A stretch of 64,000 nt of DNA from Actinomycetota bacterium (GTDB taxonomy: Bacteria; Actinomycetota; Thermoleophilia; Solirubrobacterales; 70-9), in contig VAYN01000012.1 in assembly GCA_005885405.1 (NCBI GenBank), forward strand, positions 138,553 to 202,552, given 5' to 3'. Shown piece by piece: positions 7,985 to 16,716 of the stretch (within the stretch, counting starts at the first letter, position 1; every line of letters begins with the position of its first letter). The translations under genes and the position numbers were made by a program. The notes under the pieces were generated by a model, which was not told where the DNA came from, ran no database searches, and saw only the letters and a list, made by a program, of their open reading frames with translations.

Positions 7985-10049
7985 GCCTGCCCACCTCGCC
8001 CTTCGCTCGGAATCGTTCCTTGAGTCCTGCTTTCTACGGTGGGTGCTCGCGCCGGCGACCGATGCCAAGATTATCGATTACGTCACCCCGCAGGCAGAAA
8101 CTGAGATCGATGGACGTACCTACAAAGTCGATTACGAGATCGCGGGCGAGGCGCTGCGCCTCGCGGTCGAGCTCGATGGCTTCGCTTTTCACTCCGACCG
8201 ACAGCAGTTCACCTATGACCGTTTCCGCCAGAACGACCTTCAAGGAGCTGGCCTGGCGGTTGTCCGCTTCTCCTATGACGCAATCCGCTTCGAGACCTCC
8301 CGCTGCGTCGCGCAGCTGCAGCAGTTGCTTGACCACGATCCCCTGCTGGCCCGCTTCGTCGTCGCTGATCCCGTTGTCGAAGCGCCGACTGACATGGAGG
8401 CCGATCCGCTCTTCGCCATGGCTGGTGTCGCGAGGAGCGCGATGACTTCGCCTGAGACCTACTTCGATTCGGCACGTCAGAAGATCAATCGCCAGACGCT
8501 GCGCGAATGCCAAAGTGAGGCCTTCGAGGCACTTGCCAACTACTACGGCCGAGGCGGCACCAACGCTGCGACGGTGATGGCCGTCGGCGCCGGCAAGACC
8601 GCCTTGGGTGTCCTTGCCTGCCTCGGCTTCGCGCACAGCCGTGCGCTGGTCATCACCCCGGGGTCCGTGATCCGAGGGACCTTCGATACCGCGCTCGATC
8701 ATCGCGATCCGAACAACGTGCTCTATGGCCTCCCGGGCGGCGCGCTTATTCCAGGGTGTCCGCCACCCAAGGTCCGGGTGTTAGACCGCGATGACGGACC
8801 CATCCGCGACGTGACCCGGACTGAGCTGCTGGAGGCCGACATTATCGTGACCAACTTCCACTCCCTGGGAACTGGCGAGGATGAGGACGACCTCTTGGCC
8901 AAGCTCGCCCCCGACGACATCGACTTCGTCGTCGTGGATGAGGCCCATATCGCCGCGGCCGAGAGCTACCAGCGGACGTTTCGCCACTTCTCCACCGCGC
9001 GCAATCTGCTGATGTCAGCCTGCTTCCAGCGCCTCGACGGCAAACCGATCGAGGCCGATGTCGTCTACCGCTACCGACTGATCGACTCGATTGTCGACGG
9101 CAACGCAAAGCAGCTCCGGGTTCGCCGCTTCGCCTCTCAGCCGGAGGCGACGACCTACGAGATCGTCTGGCCCGACGGCCTGCGGGAAGAGATCGTCGGT
9201 CGCGACGCGCTGCTCGAGATCATGAGAGACGAGCGCAAGCTGGCTCGGGTGACGGCCAAGTCCACCGAGCCGATCCGCCAGGTGATGCGCTCGGTTCGGG
9301 AGGCTCTTGACCGGCAGGCCGAGCTCTTCAACCCGATCAAGCCGCGGGTCCTCTTTGCCGCCCTCGGACACCGGCACGCAGAGCAGATTGCGGCGATAGC
9401 CAACGAGCACGGCATTGCTTCGGGAGTCCTTCATCACTCGATGACCGAAGGACAGATCCGCGAGGTGCGGCGGCGCTTCGAGTCCGAGGCCGGCGATCTG
9501 CAGGGAATCGTCCAGCTGCGGATGCTGGGTCAGGGTTACGACTTCCCGCCGATCTGCGTCGTCGCCCCGATGCGCCCGTACGGCTCCTTCAGCGAGTTCT
9601 ACCAATTCGTCGGTCGCGGGATCCGCGTTATCCGTCACCCCGCACTCGAGGGGCGGGTTCCCCCGTCCGAGCAGTGGCTGGATGTCGTCTATCACGGCGA
9701 GCTTGGTCTCGACGCGCACATCGACACGATCTACGCCGAAAACGACATGGATCCCCTCACCGAGCACGAGTACCCCGACGACTGGGACCGCGAGGGCTCC
9801 GATGACGAAGGGCTGGCGCTCGGCGGTTCAACCGGGATCGACGTCGCCGGACGACCGATGGCTTTCGTCATGTTCGAGCGCGGCGACGTCGAACAACGGG
9901 TCGTCCACAACGAGGAGCACGTGCAGGCCCGCAAGGCCGAGCGCGAGCGCCAAGCCCTAGCGCGTAAGTACGCAGAGTACGCGCAGGGCACCGATACGCC
10001 AATCACCTTCGATCAGTACGTCGAGGTCATGCGGCAACTCGCGGGATGA
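7974..10049 (+). CDS. DUF559/Vsr-like nuclease fused to SF2 helicase
   Basis: I chose the ATG at 7974 (MDAEPAH) rather than the track start at 7911, whose 21 extra residues are low-complexity overlap with the previous gene. The protein is then 691 aa. Residues 45-115 match DUF559/Vsr-type PD-(D/E)xK domains: YKVDYEIAG, LAVELDGFAFH, then FTYDRFRQNDLQGAGLAVVRFSYD. An SF2 helicase follows: Walker A AVGAGKT (near 200), DEAH box VVVDEAH (near 322), SAC motif III, and C-terminal motifs LGQGYDFPP and FVGRGIRV. The product should be an ATP-driven DNA translocase with an attached nuclease. Its stop overlaps the next start (ATGA). A defence role is suggested by neighbours only. Confidence 0.82.
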   Translation: MDAEPAHLALRSESFLESCFLRWVLAPATDAKIIDYVTPQAETEIDGRTYKVDYEIAGEALRLAVELDGFAFHSDRQQFTYDRFRQNDLQGAGLAVVRFSYDAIRFETSRCVAQLQQLLDHDPLLARFVVADPVVEAPTDMEADPLFAMAGVARSAMTSPETYFDSARQKINRQTLRECQSEAFEALANYYGRGGTNAATVMAVGAGKTALGVLACLGFAHSRALVITPGSVIRGTFDTALDHRDPNNVLYGLPGGALIPGCPPPKVRVLDRDDGPIRDVTRTELLEADIIVTNFHSLGTGEDEDDLLAKLAPDDIDFVVVDEAHIAAAESYQRTFRHFSTARNLLMSACFQRLDGKPIEADVVYRYRLIDSIVDGNAKQLRVRRFASQPEATTYEIVWPDGLREEIVGRDALLEIMRDERKLARVTAKSTEPIRQVMRSVREALDRQAELFNPIKPRVLFAALGHRHAEQIAAIANEHGIASGVLHHSMTEGQIREVRRRFESEAGDLQGIVQLRMLGQGYDFPPICVVAPMRPYGSFSEFYQFVGRGIRVIRHPALEGRVPPSEQWLDVVYHGELGLDAHIDTIYAENDMDPLTEHEYPDDWDREGSDDEGLALGGSTGIDVAGRPMAFVMFERGDVEQRVVHNEEHVQARKAERERQALARKYAEYAQGTDTPITFDQYVEVMRQLAG

Positions 10050-12358
10050 GCTCGACGTCGCAAAGCTACGGAGCGCGCTTCGCGACCGCTGGTCCCAGCC
10101 AGCGGGCGGAGCTCCACCTTGCTGAGGGCAAGCGAGACGATTTCGCGGCCTATGACGCGGCCCTCGGAAGGCTTCTTGAGCGGGCGATCCGCGGTGAGGA
10201 GGTTTTAGACCTTCAGCTCGCGAAGCGCCGCACCCAGACCGATGTCGTGACGCTGAGAATCGACGAGGAGGAGCGGACGGTCCTGGCTGCGGTCCTCGCG
10301 CCAGAGGCCCAGCAGGCCCGCGGGGTCTGGTACCTGCCCGAGTCCCACAAAGCGCTCTTAGGCCTAGTCGAGTACGGACACTGGGCAGACGTCCAACCGC
10401 GGTTCTCGATCTCGGCCGCCGACGCGCAGCGCGCCTCCCTCGCCTTGGACACGGTTGACGCGATCGTCATCTGGGCCGTGCTCGAACCGGTCCTCGAGGC
10501 GCTTTACTTGCCGATCAAGCTGCGCTCGGGCTACTGGCTCGGCGATCGCCGCCCTGATCAGATGGAGAAGGACTGGGCGGCGGTGCAGCACACCTACTCG
10601 CTGCTCGGAGTGGCCCAAGGACCGCTGGAGCTGTTTGTGGACGGGCGTCGCTGGGCCGGACTCCAGATCGAGGAGGTAGTTGATGCCCGCCGACAGCTCA
10701 TGGACGCATGGCGAAATGCTCCGGAGGATGTCGGGGCACGGGCGATTGCGCTTCTAGTCGATCCTCTGGTCGAGCGCTATTACAAGAAAGCGAAGAACGG
10801 CCAAGCTGAGCGGACCAAGGTTCTCAACAAAGGCCTGGAGCGCTCATTGACGGCCGTATACGGAGGAGATTGGCTGGCTTTCCTCGATTACCTTGGGGAG
10901 CAGGCCCACCCCGCCGAGAAGATTTCGACTTCCGTCGAGTCGACCACGCTTGTCGTCTCCGGGGACCAGGAGCGACGCGAAAAGGCCGCGGCAGCCACCG
11001 GGGTTCCCGTCGAGGAGATCGACGCGATCCTTTCTGCCTACTGGGGCGACGCCGAGGGTTCTCCGGTCGAACAGCGTGCCGATGTGATGCGGCGCTGGTG
11101 GCGAGAGTTCGACGAGGTGCATGCCGCTCAGTCGCAAGAAGATCCTTCGCGATGGGGGTTGATTGGTGATCGGTTCGAGGACGCGATGCAGAGCGTCGAG
11201 GACGGCCGGTTCACGCCCCAGGCGTATCGGCAGTTGTCGGCGCCTCTCAACGAACAGATCGAGCAGTTGTGGGGCACCGCCGTTCTCCCACGCTGGCCGG
11301 AGGTCTTGGTCAGTGAGCCGTTCCCACACGCCGCATTCGCTGAAGCCTTCGGGCCTGGGGCATCTCTATGGCATGAGATCGCACTGACCTGTTGGTTCAT
11401 CTGCGAGGGCCCCTACAGCCGGACCAGCGTAGGCGGAATGCCTAACTACTACGAAGAGCAGATCAAGGCGTTGGAGGAGCTGGGGTGCCCGATCGACTTC
11501 GACATGTTCGGCGAGTTGCGGGATGCCGAGGCAAAGTTGACCGACCGGCCTCCAGATCCCGGCGACACTCACGAGACCGATTTGGGCGACGGCTTGACGA
11601 TTTCGGTGACGATGACCGTAGGGCCGGGAAAAAAAGATGGCTTCGAGCGGCTTCGGAATGTGGTGACGCGATATCGCCGAGCCTGGGCCGAGCGCCATCT
11701 GGAGAGCTATCTCCAGGCCCGATGGGGACAGGACCTGCGCGGCACCGGCGATAGTTATCACCGTCACGTCGCCGACAAGGGCCGTCCACCGACGAGGAAG
11801 CAGTTCGCGAAGCTCGCGGCCCATGGAGCAAACCTCTGGTTCGGCGGAGATCTCGCTGCTCTTTCGAGCGCCCTCAGAATTCCTGCTCCGGATCCGCAAG
11901 AGCGTCGCCGGCTACTGCCGCACGATCGGGCAGCCTTTGTTGAGGAGGTCAGGAAGACGCTCGGGGGACAACGCTGGGCTCAGTCCGCCAATGACCTGGA
12001 TCGCAAAGAGCGGGAGCGACTGATGCGTCTGTCGGACCTCGCCGAGCGATCACCGGGCGTCGTTCAGATGTGGGAGGCAATGGGTGAGCCTCCTCCGCTC
12101 AAAGGGAACGGCTGGGCTCGCTATCGCCTCGAAGCAGCGTTCGGTTCCGATCTGGAAGCTGGCTGGGCAACCTACATCCAGGCGATCGGCACCGTGCTCG
12201 ATGGCTCCCGGCCCACCTCATCGCCATCTGTTGATCCCGAGCATGCCCAACCGCCAAATATTGCTGCCAACGGCATCACGAACCCGACCATCGAGACGGA
12301 CGAAAAGAGCGCGCAAGAGGGCGGTGTCCGTGGATTTCTCAACCGCCTTCGTCGCTGA
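10046..12358 (+). CDS. Large unknown protein, third gene of helicase cassette
   Basis: The 770-aa protein starts at an ATG overlapping the helicase stop, so it is translated with it. I recognise no family. It is Trp-rich and charged, without signal peptide or transmembrane segments, and appears largely helical (ERLRNVVTRYRRAWAERHLESYLQ; NDLDRKERERLMRLSDLAER). The C-terminal ~60 residues look disordered (SSPSVDPEHAQPP) and end in a basic FLNRLRR. The strict coupling suggests it works with the nuclease-helicase, perhaps as a target-recognition or scaffold subunit; that is inference. Confidence 0.7.
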   Translation: MSSTSQSYGARFATAGPSQRAELHLAEGKRDDFAAYDAALGRLLERAIRGEEVLDLQLAKRRTQTDVVTLRIDEEERTVLAAVLAPEAQQARGVWYLPESHKALLGLVEYGHWADVQPRFSISAADAQRASLALDTVDAIVIWAVLEPVLEALYLPIKLRSGYWLGDRRPDQMEKDWAAVQHTYSLLGVAQGPLELFVDGRRWAGLQIEEVVDARRQLMDAWRNAPEDVGARAIALLVDPLVERYYKKAKNGQAERTKVLNKGLERSLTAVYGGDWLAFLDYLGEQAHPAEKISTSVESTTLVVSGDQERREKAAAATGVPVEEIDAILSAYWGDAEGSPVEQRADVMRRWWREFDEVHAAQSQEDPSRWGLIGDRFEDAMQSVEDGRFTPQAYRQLSAPLNEQIEQLWGTAVLPRWPEVLVSEPFPHAAFAEAFGPGASLWHEIALTCWFICEGPYSRTSVGGMPNYYEEQIKALEELGCPIDFDMFGELRDAEAKLTDRPPDPGDTHETDLGDGLTISVTMTVGPGKKDGFERLRNVVTRYRRAWAERHLESYLQARWGQDLRGTGDSYHRHVADKGRPPTRKQFAKLAAHGANLWFGGDLAALSSALRIPAPDPQERRRLLPHDRAAFVEEVRKTLGGQRWAQSANDLDRKERERLMRLSDLAERSPGVVQMWEAMGEPPPLKGNGWARYRLEAAFGSDLEAGWATYIQAIGTVLDGSRPTSSPSVDPEHAQPPNIAANGITNPTIETDEKSAQEGGVRGFLNRLRR

Positions 12359-12440
12359 TCAATCTCGCTGTCTTCAACCCAGATGGAACGAAGTTGGCGA
12401 TGGTCTGAATGATTCGCTGTCCCGTCAGCGAATGCCGCGG

Positions 12441-12459
12441 CGCGATGCCGGGCATCGCG
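12441..12459 (+). terminator. Perfect short hairpin downstream of helicase cassette
   Basis: CGCGATGCC and GGCATCGCG form 9-bp arms around one base, followed by TTATATAT. It lies 82 nt after the 770-aa gene stop and could end the cassette transcript. The one-base centre is too small for an ideal RNA loop, so it may instead be a protein-binding palindrome. Apart from this, 12359-12634 holds no gene I can support. Confidence 0.4.
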
Positions 12460-12634
12460 TTATATATGGGAAGTGCGAGCCGCGTCGGAGTTGCCAGCTC
12501 GATGTCCTCGCGAGTCATCCGCCTGCCTTTTTTGTGCCGCCGGCAACAAAACGGCAACGGCGCTCGGGTGATAGCGGCAGGCTGTTCTTGACGAGTGGAG
12601 GCTCTGACCGACCCGGGCATCTTGCTGACGGGTG

Positions 12635-13543
12635 TCAGACACTGCGCCGCAGGAAGTCGATCTGGTCACCGACGATCCTGTCGAACAGGGGTTCGACGTA
12701 GGGGTCGAAATGGCCGCACTCGTAGCTGAGCACCTCCCCTTTGGGGATGCGTCGAGCGGCCTTCAGCGCGACCTTATAAGGAGTGACGACATCGTCTTTG
12801 GCGAGTTGGACCAGCGTCGGGCACGTGATCTTGCCTGCGACCCGGCCGGGTGAATAGAAGGGCACTCGCAGCGCAATCCGGGCGGCGACGTCGTTCTGAG
12901 GCAGAAGCTCCTCGTACCGGTCTCCCGCCAGACGCTTCATCATCGCCGTGGCGTCGGGCGTGGTCATCATCGCCAGGGTTCCGGGCTCTCCTGCCGCCGG
13001 GAGGCGGAGCGGCTCTCGCCCGAATGCCGCCCCCAGTTGATCGCGGAGCCCGGCGAGACCCAGGCGCATCATCGTCAGCGGGGAGCCGGCAAAGGCCGAC
13101 GCAGGTCCACTGATATGGGGAACCTGGGCGACGATGGCGGCCAGTCCGTGATCTTCGGCGGCGATGCTCAGCACGTGCCCGGCCCCGAACGACGAACCCC
13201 ACGCGGCCACATGGCTCGTGTCGACACCGTCAAGTTCCCGGGCGAAAGCAAGTGCCGCCCGCCAGTCGTCCTGCTGGCCGCCGATGTCGAGCACCCGACG
13301 TGGCTCGCCGGCACTGTCACCCCAGCCCCGGTAGTCGAATACCAGGACGGCGAAGCCGGCTTCGGCGAAGCGCTCGGCGTAAGCGGCAAGACGCAAGGCG
13401 CGCATCGCGGCGAAGCCGTGGGCCATCACGATGATCGGCGGCCGCTCGACGCCGCCCGGTCGGTAGAGCCAGGTGGCGCACGCCGTTCCGCCGGATTCGA
13501 AGGTCGTGTCTTCTCGGGTGTAGGTGCTCGTTTCGATGATCAG
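12635..13543 (-). CDS. Alpha/beta hydrolase
   Basis: The frame encodes a serine hydrolase of the alpha/beta fold. IIVMAHGFAAMR gives the oxyanion-hole HG motif, FDYRGWGDSAGEPRR is the typical strand-4/5 region, AAWGSSFGAGH is the GxSxG nucleophile elbow, and a late CGHFDPY supplies the histidine. The substrate is unknown. The track ORF begins at 13876, but its first ~100 residues are antisense to the oxidoreductase stub and excisionase genes. Homology-like sequence begins around TREDTTFESGG. No ATG or GTG lies just before it; I place the start at a CTG (13543) with low certainty. The gene may have lost its native start. Confidence 0.7.
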   Translation of the reverse strand: MIIETSTYTREDTTFESGGTACATWLYRPGGVERPPIIVMAHGFAAMRALRLAAYAERFAEAGFAVLVFDYRGWGDSAGEPRRVLDIGGQQDDWRAALAFARELDGVDTSHVAAWGSSFGAGHVLSIAAEDHGLAAIVAQVPHISGPASAFAGSPLTMMRLGLAGLRDQLGAAFGREPLRLPAAGEPGTLAMMTTPDATAMMKRLAGDRYEELLPQNDVAARIALRVPFYSPGRVAGKITCPTLVQLAKDDVVTPYKVALKAARRIPKGEVLSYECGHFDPYVEPLFDRIVGDQIDFLRRSV

Positions 13544-13580
13544 CTCCTGACTGTCGGGTGCGTATTTCCGGTTCTCCGGG

Positions 13581-13772
13581 TCAACGGCGGCGAAGCTCGC
13601 GGAGCGCAGAATTCGCCGCGTTGAACCCGCACATCCCGTGGGCCCCGGCGCCGGGTGGGGTGGAGGCGGAGCAGAGGTAGACGCCGGGGATTCCGAGGGC
13701 GTAGGGGTCGCGGGCCGGACGCGGGCGGAAGAGTAGCTGGCGGAGGTCGTTGGCCCCGCCGACGACGTCGCC
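13581..13772 (-). pseudogene. C-terminal stub of phytoene-desaturase-like FAD oxidoreductase
   Basis: The last 63 codons before the TGA at 13581 read GDVVGGANDLRQLLFRPRP, then PYALGIPGVYLCSASTPPG and HGMCGFNAA. This is the C-terminal FAD-binding end of phytoene-dehydrogenase/PYROXD2-type oxidoreductases, which are normally about 500 aa. Upstream of GDVV the homology-like sequence stops and the excisionase-like gene begins on the other strand. I infer truncation by arrival or rearrangement of the adjacent mobile element. The missing N-terminal part is not found elsewhere in the window. Confidence 0.6.
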
Positions 13773-13778
13773 GCGGAG

Positions 13779-14162
13779 GTGAGAATCGCGCCCGAGTCGA
13801 TCGAGATCCTTGCTCGGCGTGTCGTCGAGCTGGTCGGCGGCAACGGCGCTGCCCACGATCGCCGTGAGCGGATCACCGCCGAGGAGGTATCCAGGTGGTG
13901 GGGCGTCAGCCGGCGCTGGGTCTACGACCACGCCGAGGAGCTGGGCGCCCGGCGTCTCGGATCGGGCCGGCGCCCCCGCCTTCGCTTCGATCCCGAGGAG
14001 GTTGCCGAACGCCTTGGGCCGCCCGCCGACCACGGTCGCGGTGGCCCATATATGCGGGGATCGCGAGCGATCGCCGGGGACTACAAATCCCGCTCGCTTT
14101 GTGCGCCGAGCAGAGCTACTGTCGCTCAGCGAAATAAACGAAGGCCGGGGCGGGCGCTATGA
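13779..14162 (+). CDS. Excisionase/AlpA-like helix-turn-helix protein
   Basis: The 127-aa frame starts with GTG after a GGAG sequence. Its core, ITAEEVSRWWGVSRRWVYDHAEELGARRLGSGRRPRLRF followed by DPEEVAERL, is a MerR/AlpA-type winged helix with the arginine-rich wing common in excisionases and small phage regulators. Residues after about 90 are low-complexity and may be a poorly conserved tail. It lies just before the integrase, the usual place for a recombination directionality factor. Function inferred from fold and position. Confidence 0.6.
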   Translation: MRIAPESIEILARRVVELVGGNGAAHDRRERITAEEVSRWWGVSRRWVYDHAEELGARRLGSGRRPRLRFDPEEVAERLGPPADHGRGGPYMRGSRAIAGDYKSRSLCAPSRATVAQRNKRRPGRAL

Positions 14163-14267
14163 ACGCCCCCCCGACCAGGCGCCGGTTATGGCGGCGCAAC
14201 ATCAAGGCTAGAACCCTGGCCTATTTGTTGCCAGCCCCCCTCCGGCACCGGAACGGAGGAGGCCGGT

Positions 14268-15926
14268 ATGGCGGCTAAGGCAAAAGGCGAAGTGATCGAA
14301 ACCCCGCTAAAGGGCGGAGCCAGTTTCGCGCTGAGGCTCTCGGCATACGGCGAACGGCCCTATGTCACCCTCGGGTTCGATCACGAAGGCTGGACCCCGG
14401 AGGCGGCGGAGGAGAAGCTGAAGGATGTACTGGCGGAAGTTCGGCTCGGTATGTGGGTGCCGCCGAAGAAGAAGCGGCGTCGGCAGGCCGAGGTAGATGC
14501 GCCGGGTGGACCTGACGAGTTCCCCTATTTCGGACCGTTCGCCATCGACCTGATCGAGGCGCGGGAAGGACAAGTCAGCGAGAACACCACCGCTCACGAG
14601 AAATGGTCTCTCAGTCACCTGCTGCCGTTCTTCGGGGATTGGCCACTCCCCGATATCGACGCCGAAGCGATAGACGACTACCGCGCTTTCAAGGTCAAGG
14701 AGTCGGCCGCCCGGGCGCGCGCCATCGAGCGCGGCCAGCCCCAGCGGAACGAGCACAATCAAGTCCTCAAACCGCTGTCGGCGCGGTCGATCAACAAGAC
14801 GATTGACGCCCTTCAATTCATTCTGGCCGTTGCCCTAGAGCGAAAGCGCGTAACCGGCGTCACCGAGAACGCCGCGGTTGGGAAAAAACGGCGCCTGAAG
14901 CCCCCGCCGAAACGGCCGGTGCACCTCGACTCGGCGGGACAGATCGAGGCGCTGCTGGAGGCGGCTGCTGAGATGGACCGCGACCCTCGCTGGCGCGGGA
15001 CCCAGAGGCAGGCGGTCCTCGCGACCCTGATCTTCGCTGGCCCCCGCGCCCATGAGTTGTGCAACTTGCTCTGGCGCGACGTTGATCTCGCCAGCAGCAT
15101 CATCTTCGTTGGCCGCTCGAAGACGCAGGCGGGGCTCCGCGAGATCAGGATGCTGCCGATCCTGCGGGACATATTGGCCGCCCACAAAGCGGCCACCTAT
15201 CAAGGCAACCCTGACGATCACGTCTTCCTCAATATCGCGGGCGGGGTCTTGAACAAGGACACCCTCCGCACCGGGATTCTGGAGTCAGCGTTTGAGCAGG
15301 GCGACGAGTTGCTCAGGTCCCGCGGGCAGGTTCCCCTTCCTGTCGGCCTCACGGCGCACAAGCTGCGACACACCTTCGCCTCGGTGCTGGTCGCGATTGG
15401 GGAGGACCCGGTCTCGGTGATGCGGCAACTCGGCCACAAGGATGCGGCCTTCACGCTGGAGGTCTACACGCATCTAATGAACCGGAACCCCGAAGAGCGG
15501 AACCGGCTAAAAGCCTTGGTCCGGGGAGAGCGGGTTGCCGCGCAGCTCGCGCCCATGCCAGCGCAGCTCGATTCGACCGACTACGAGCTGCCGATCCTGC
15601 GGGCGCTGGTCAACAACGGCGGCGGTGGATCAGCCCGCGAGATCATCGCGGCGGTGGGCCGCAGAATGGCCCCGTTGCACACGGCGCGCGATACGGAGGC
15701 GCTTCCCAGCGGGGCGCCCCGCTGGGAAGCCCGCACCCGTAAGGCCCGAGCGCGACTCGTGGAGCGGGGTTGGGTCAAATCGAAATCGCCCCGCGGCCAG
15801 TGGGAGGTCACGAAGATCGGCCGCGCCAAACTACGGCGCGACGATCAGAAGGAGAACCGGGGGCGCCGGCTCCGCCCGATTACCTCGGCGGCGAATGCCG
15901 AGCCGGAGATGGCGGTGGCGGCATGA
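14268..15926 (+). CDS. int: Tyrosine recombinase (integrase) with C-terminal winged-helix extension
   Basis: The 552-aa protein has an Arm-like N-terminus (FALRLSAYGERPYVTLGFDHEGWT), a core-binding domain (about 85-215) and a catalytic domain (about 225-430) with the set R (FAGPRAHELCNL), K in the SKTQ beta-turn, HxxR (HKLRHTF), GH (LGHKD) and the nucleophile in LEVYTHLM. An unusual extra ~100-residue tail follows, YELPILRALVNNGGG ... WEARTRKARARLVERGW, matching the Mrr N-terminal-type winged helix. The same domain recurs in two downstream genes. It catalyses site-specific integration and excision. The ATG at 14268 follows GGAGGAGGCC. The stop overlaps the next gene. Confidence 0.88.
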   Translation: MAAKAKGEVIETPLKGGASFALRLSAYGERPYVTLGFDHEGWTPEAAEEKLKDVLAEVRLGMWVPPKKKRRRQAEVDAPGGPDEFPYFGPFAIDLIEAREGQVSENTTAHEKWSLSHLLPFFGDWPLPDIDAEAIDDYRAFKVKESAARARAIERGQPQRNEHNQVLKPLSARSINKTIDALQFILAVALERKRVTGVTENAAVGKKRRLKPPPKRPVHLDSAGQIEALLEAAAEMDRDPRWRGTQRQAVLATLIFAGPRAHELCNLLWRDVDLASSIIFVGRSKTQAGLREIRMLPILRDILAAHKAATYQGNPDDHVFLNIAGGVLNKDTLRTGILESAFEQGDELLRSRGQVPLPVGLTAHKLRHTFASVLVAIGEDPVSVMRQLGHKDAAFTLEVYTHLMNRNPEERNRLKALVRGERVAAQLAPMPAQLDSTDYELPILRALVNNGGGGSAREIIAAVGRRMAPLHTARDTEALPSGAPRWEARTRKARARLVERGWVKSKSPRGQWEVTKIGRAKLRRDDQKENRGRRLRPITSAANAEPEMAVAA

Positions 15927-16417
15927 CGGCGCAATGGATAGAGGTGGACGGCGACGTAATCGACGCGATCAAAGCCGCGGCCGAGCCCTTCGTGGACAAC
16001 CCGAATCGCGTTCTTCGGCGCCTGTTGGGGCTGCCAGCTATCGACCACGATAGAACTGCATCGTTGCCGTCGAGCATCCCGCGGGCTCCGAGAGGATCGC
16101 TGTGCCCGCTGGCCGAGTTCGACGTGCCGATTCTGAGCGCTATATCCGAGGCTGGTGGTTCGGCCCCGCGGGGGGCGGTGCAGGACTCGGTCTCGAGGGC
16201 GCTGAAAGATCGGCTGTCGGATCTCGATATGAAGCCGTTGGCGAGCGGCAGGATTCGCTGGATGGCCCGGGTCGACCAAGCCCGGAACCTGCTGGTCAAG
16301 CGCGGACTTCTCGAATCAGCCACTCCGGGGCTTTGGACGCTAACCGAGGCGGGCGCCGAGTACCTGGACCGCCGGCTCAAATCGAGGGCCGCTGCCGAGC
16401 GGAGCGAAGTCGCATGA
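15923..16417 (+). CDS. SeqA-N-like plus Mrr_N-like winged-helix DNA-binding protein
   Basis: I use the ATG at 15923 (MTAQWIEVDG), which overlaps the integrase stop; the track start at 15770 adds residues antisense/out of frame to the integrase. The 164-aa product opens with WIEVDGDVIDAIKAAAEPFVDNPNRVLRRLL, resembling the SeqA N-terminal oligomerisation motif. Residues 65-155 form a winged helix like that of Mrr and the integrase tail (FDVPILSAISEAGG ... VDQARNLLVKRGLLES). It is probably a DNA-binding regulator or accessory factor of the element. It is a paralogue of the 16713 gene. Confidence 0.65.
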   Translation: MTAQWIEVDGDVIDAIKAAAEPFVDNPNRVLRRLLGLPAIDHDRTASLPSSIPRAPRGSLCPLAEFDVPILSAISEAGGSAPRGAVQDSVSRALKDRLSDLDMKPLASGRIRWMARVDQARNLLVKRGLLESATPGLWTLTEAGAEYLDRRLKSRAAAERSEVA

Positions 16418-16716
16418 CCGCTGACCATCGACAGCTTGCGTCCGGCGAAACGATCCCGGTCGATCTACTCCGTGATTTTCTCGGCTTCGTCTTCCAGCAC
16501 GATGCCCTCCGCGACGTGCTGACCGCCGAGGTGGCCGATGCGATCGAAGGGCCGCATTCCGTTGACGCCCTGCGTTTTCGAGCGTTGGGTTCTCAGCTGC
16601 CAAGGCTGGTCACCGAGGTACTTGATGCCGCTGACCCTTTGGATTGGCTGGCGGTGGCAAAAGGCTTCATTGAGAACGCTCGGGGGGAAACGCCGAACGG
16701 TGGTGATCGTCCATGA
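16414..16716 (+). CDS. Small unknown protein of the integrative element
   Basis: A 100-aa frame starts at an ATG overlapping the previous stop (ATGA) and ends overlapping the next start, so it sits between the two SeqA-N/Mrr_N paralogues. It is acidic and predicted helical (IPVDLLRDFLGFVFQHDALRDVLTAEVADAIEG). A related segment appears in the 17602 gene (VTLIRSFLRSALGDDAVIDKVN ... ILNTATEADWQAVADDL versus VLDAADPLDWLAVAKGF). No function recognised. Confidence 0.6.
   Translation: MTADHRQLASGETIPVDLLRDFLGFVFQHDALRDVLTAEVADAIEGPHSVDALRFRALGSQLPRLVTEVLDAADPLDWLAVAKGFIENARGETPNGGDRP

Noticed and set aside
12339-12620. 93-aa minus-strand ORF between the cassette and the hydrolase
   Set aside because: An internal ATG after GGCAGGCGG gives 59 plausible residues, but it overlaps the 770-aa gene end, covers the palindrome and matches no family. 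Too weak to list.
13581-14033. 150-aa minus-strand ORF as an intact gene
   Set aside because: Only its last 63 residues resemble a protein family; the rest is antisense to the excisionase-like gene.
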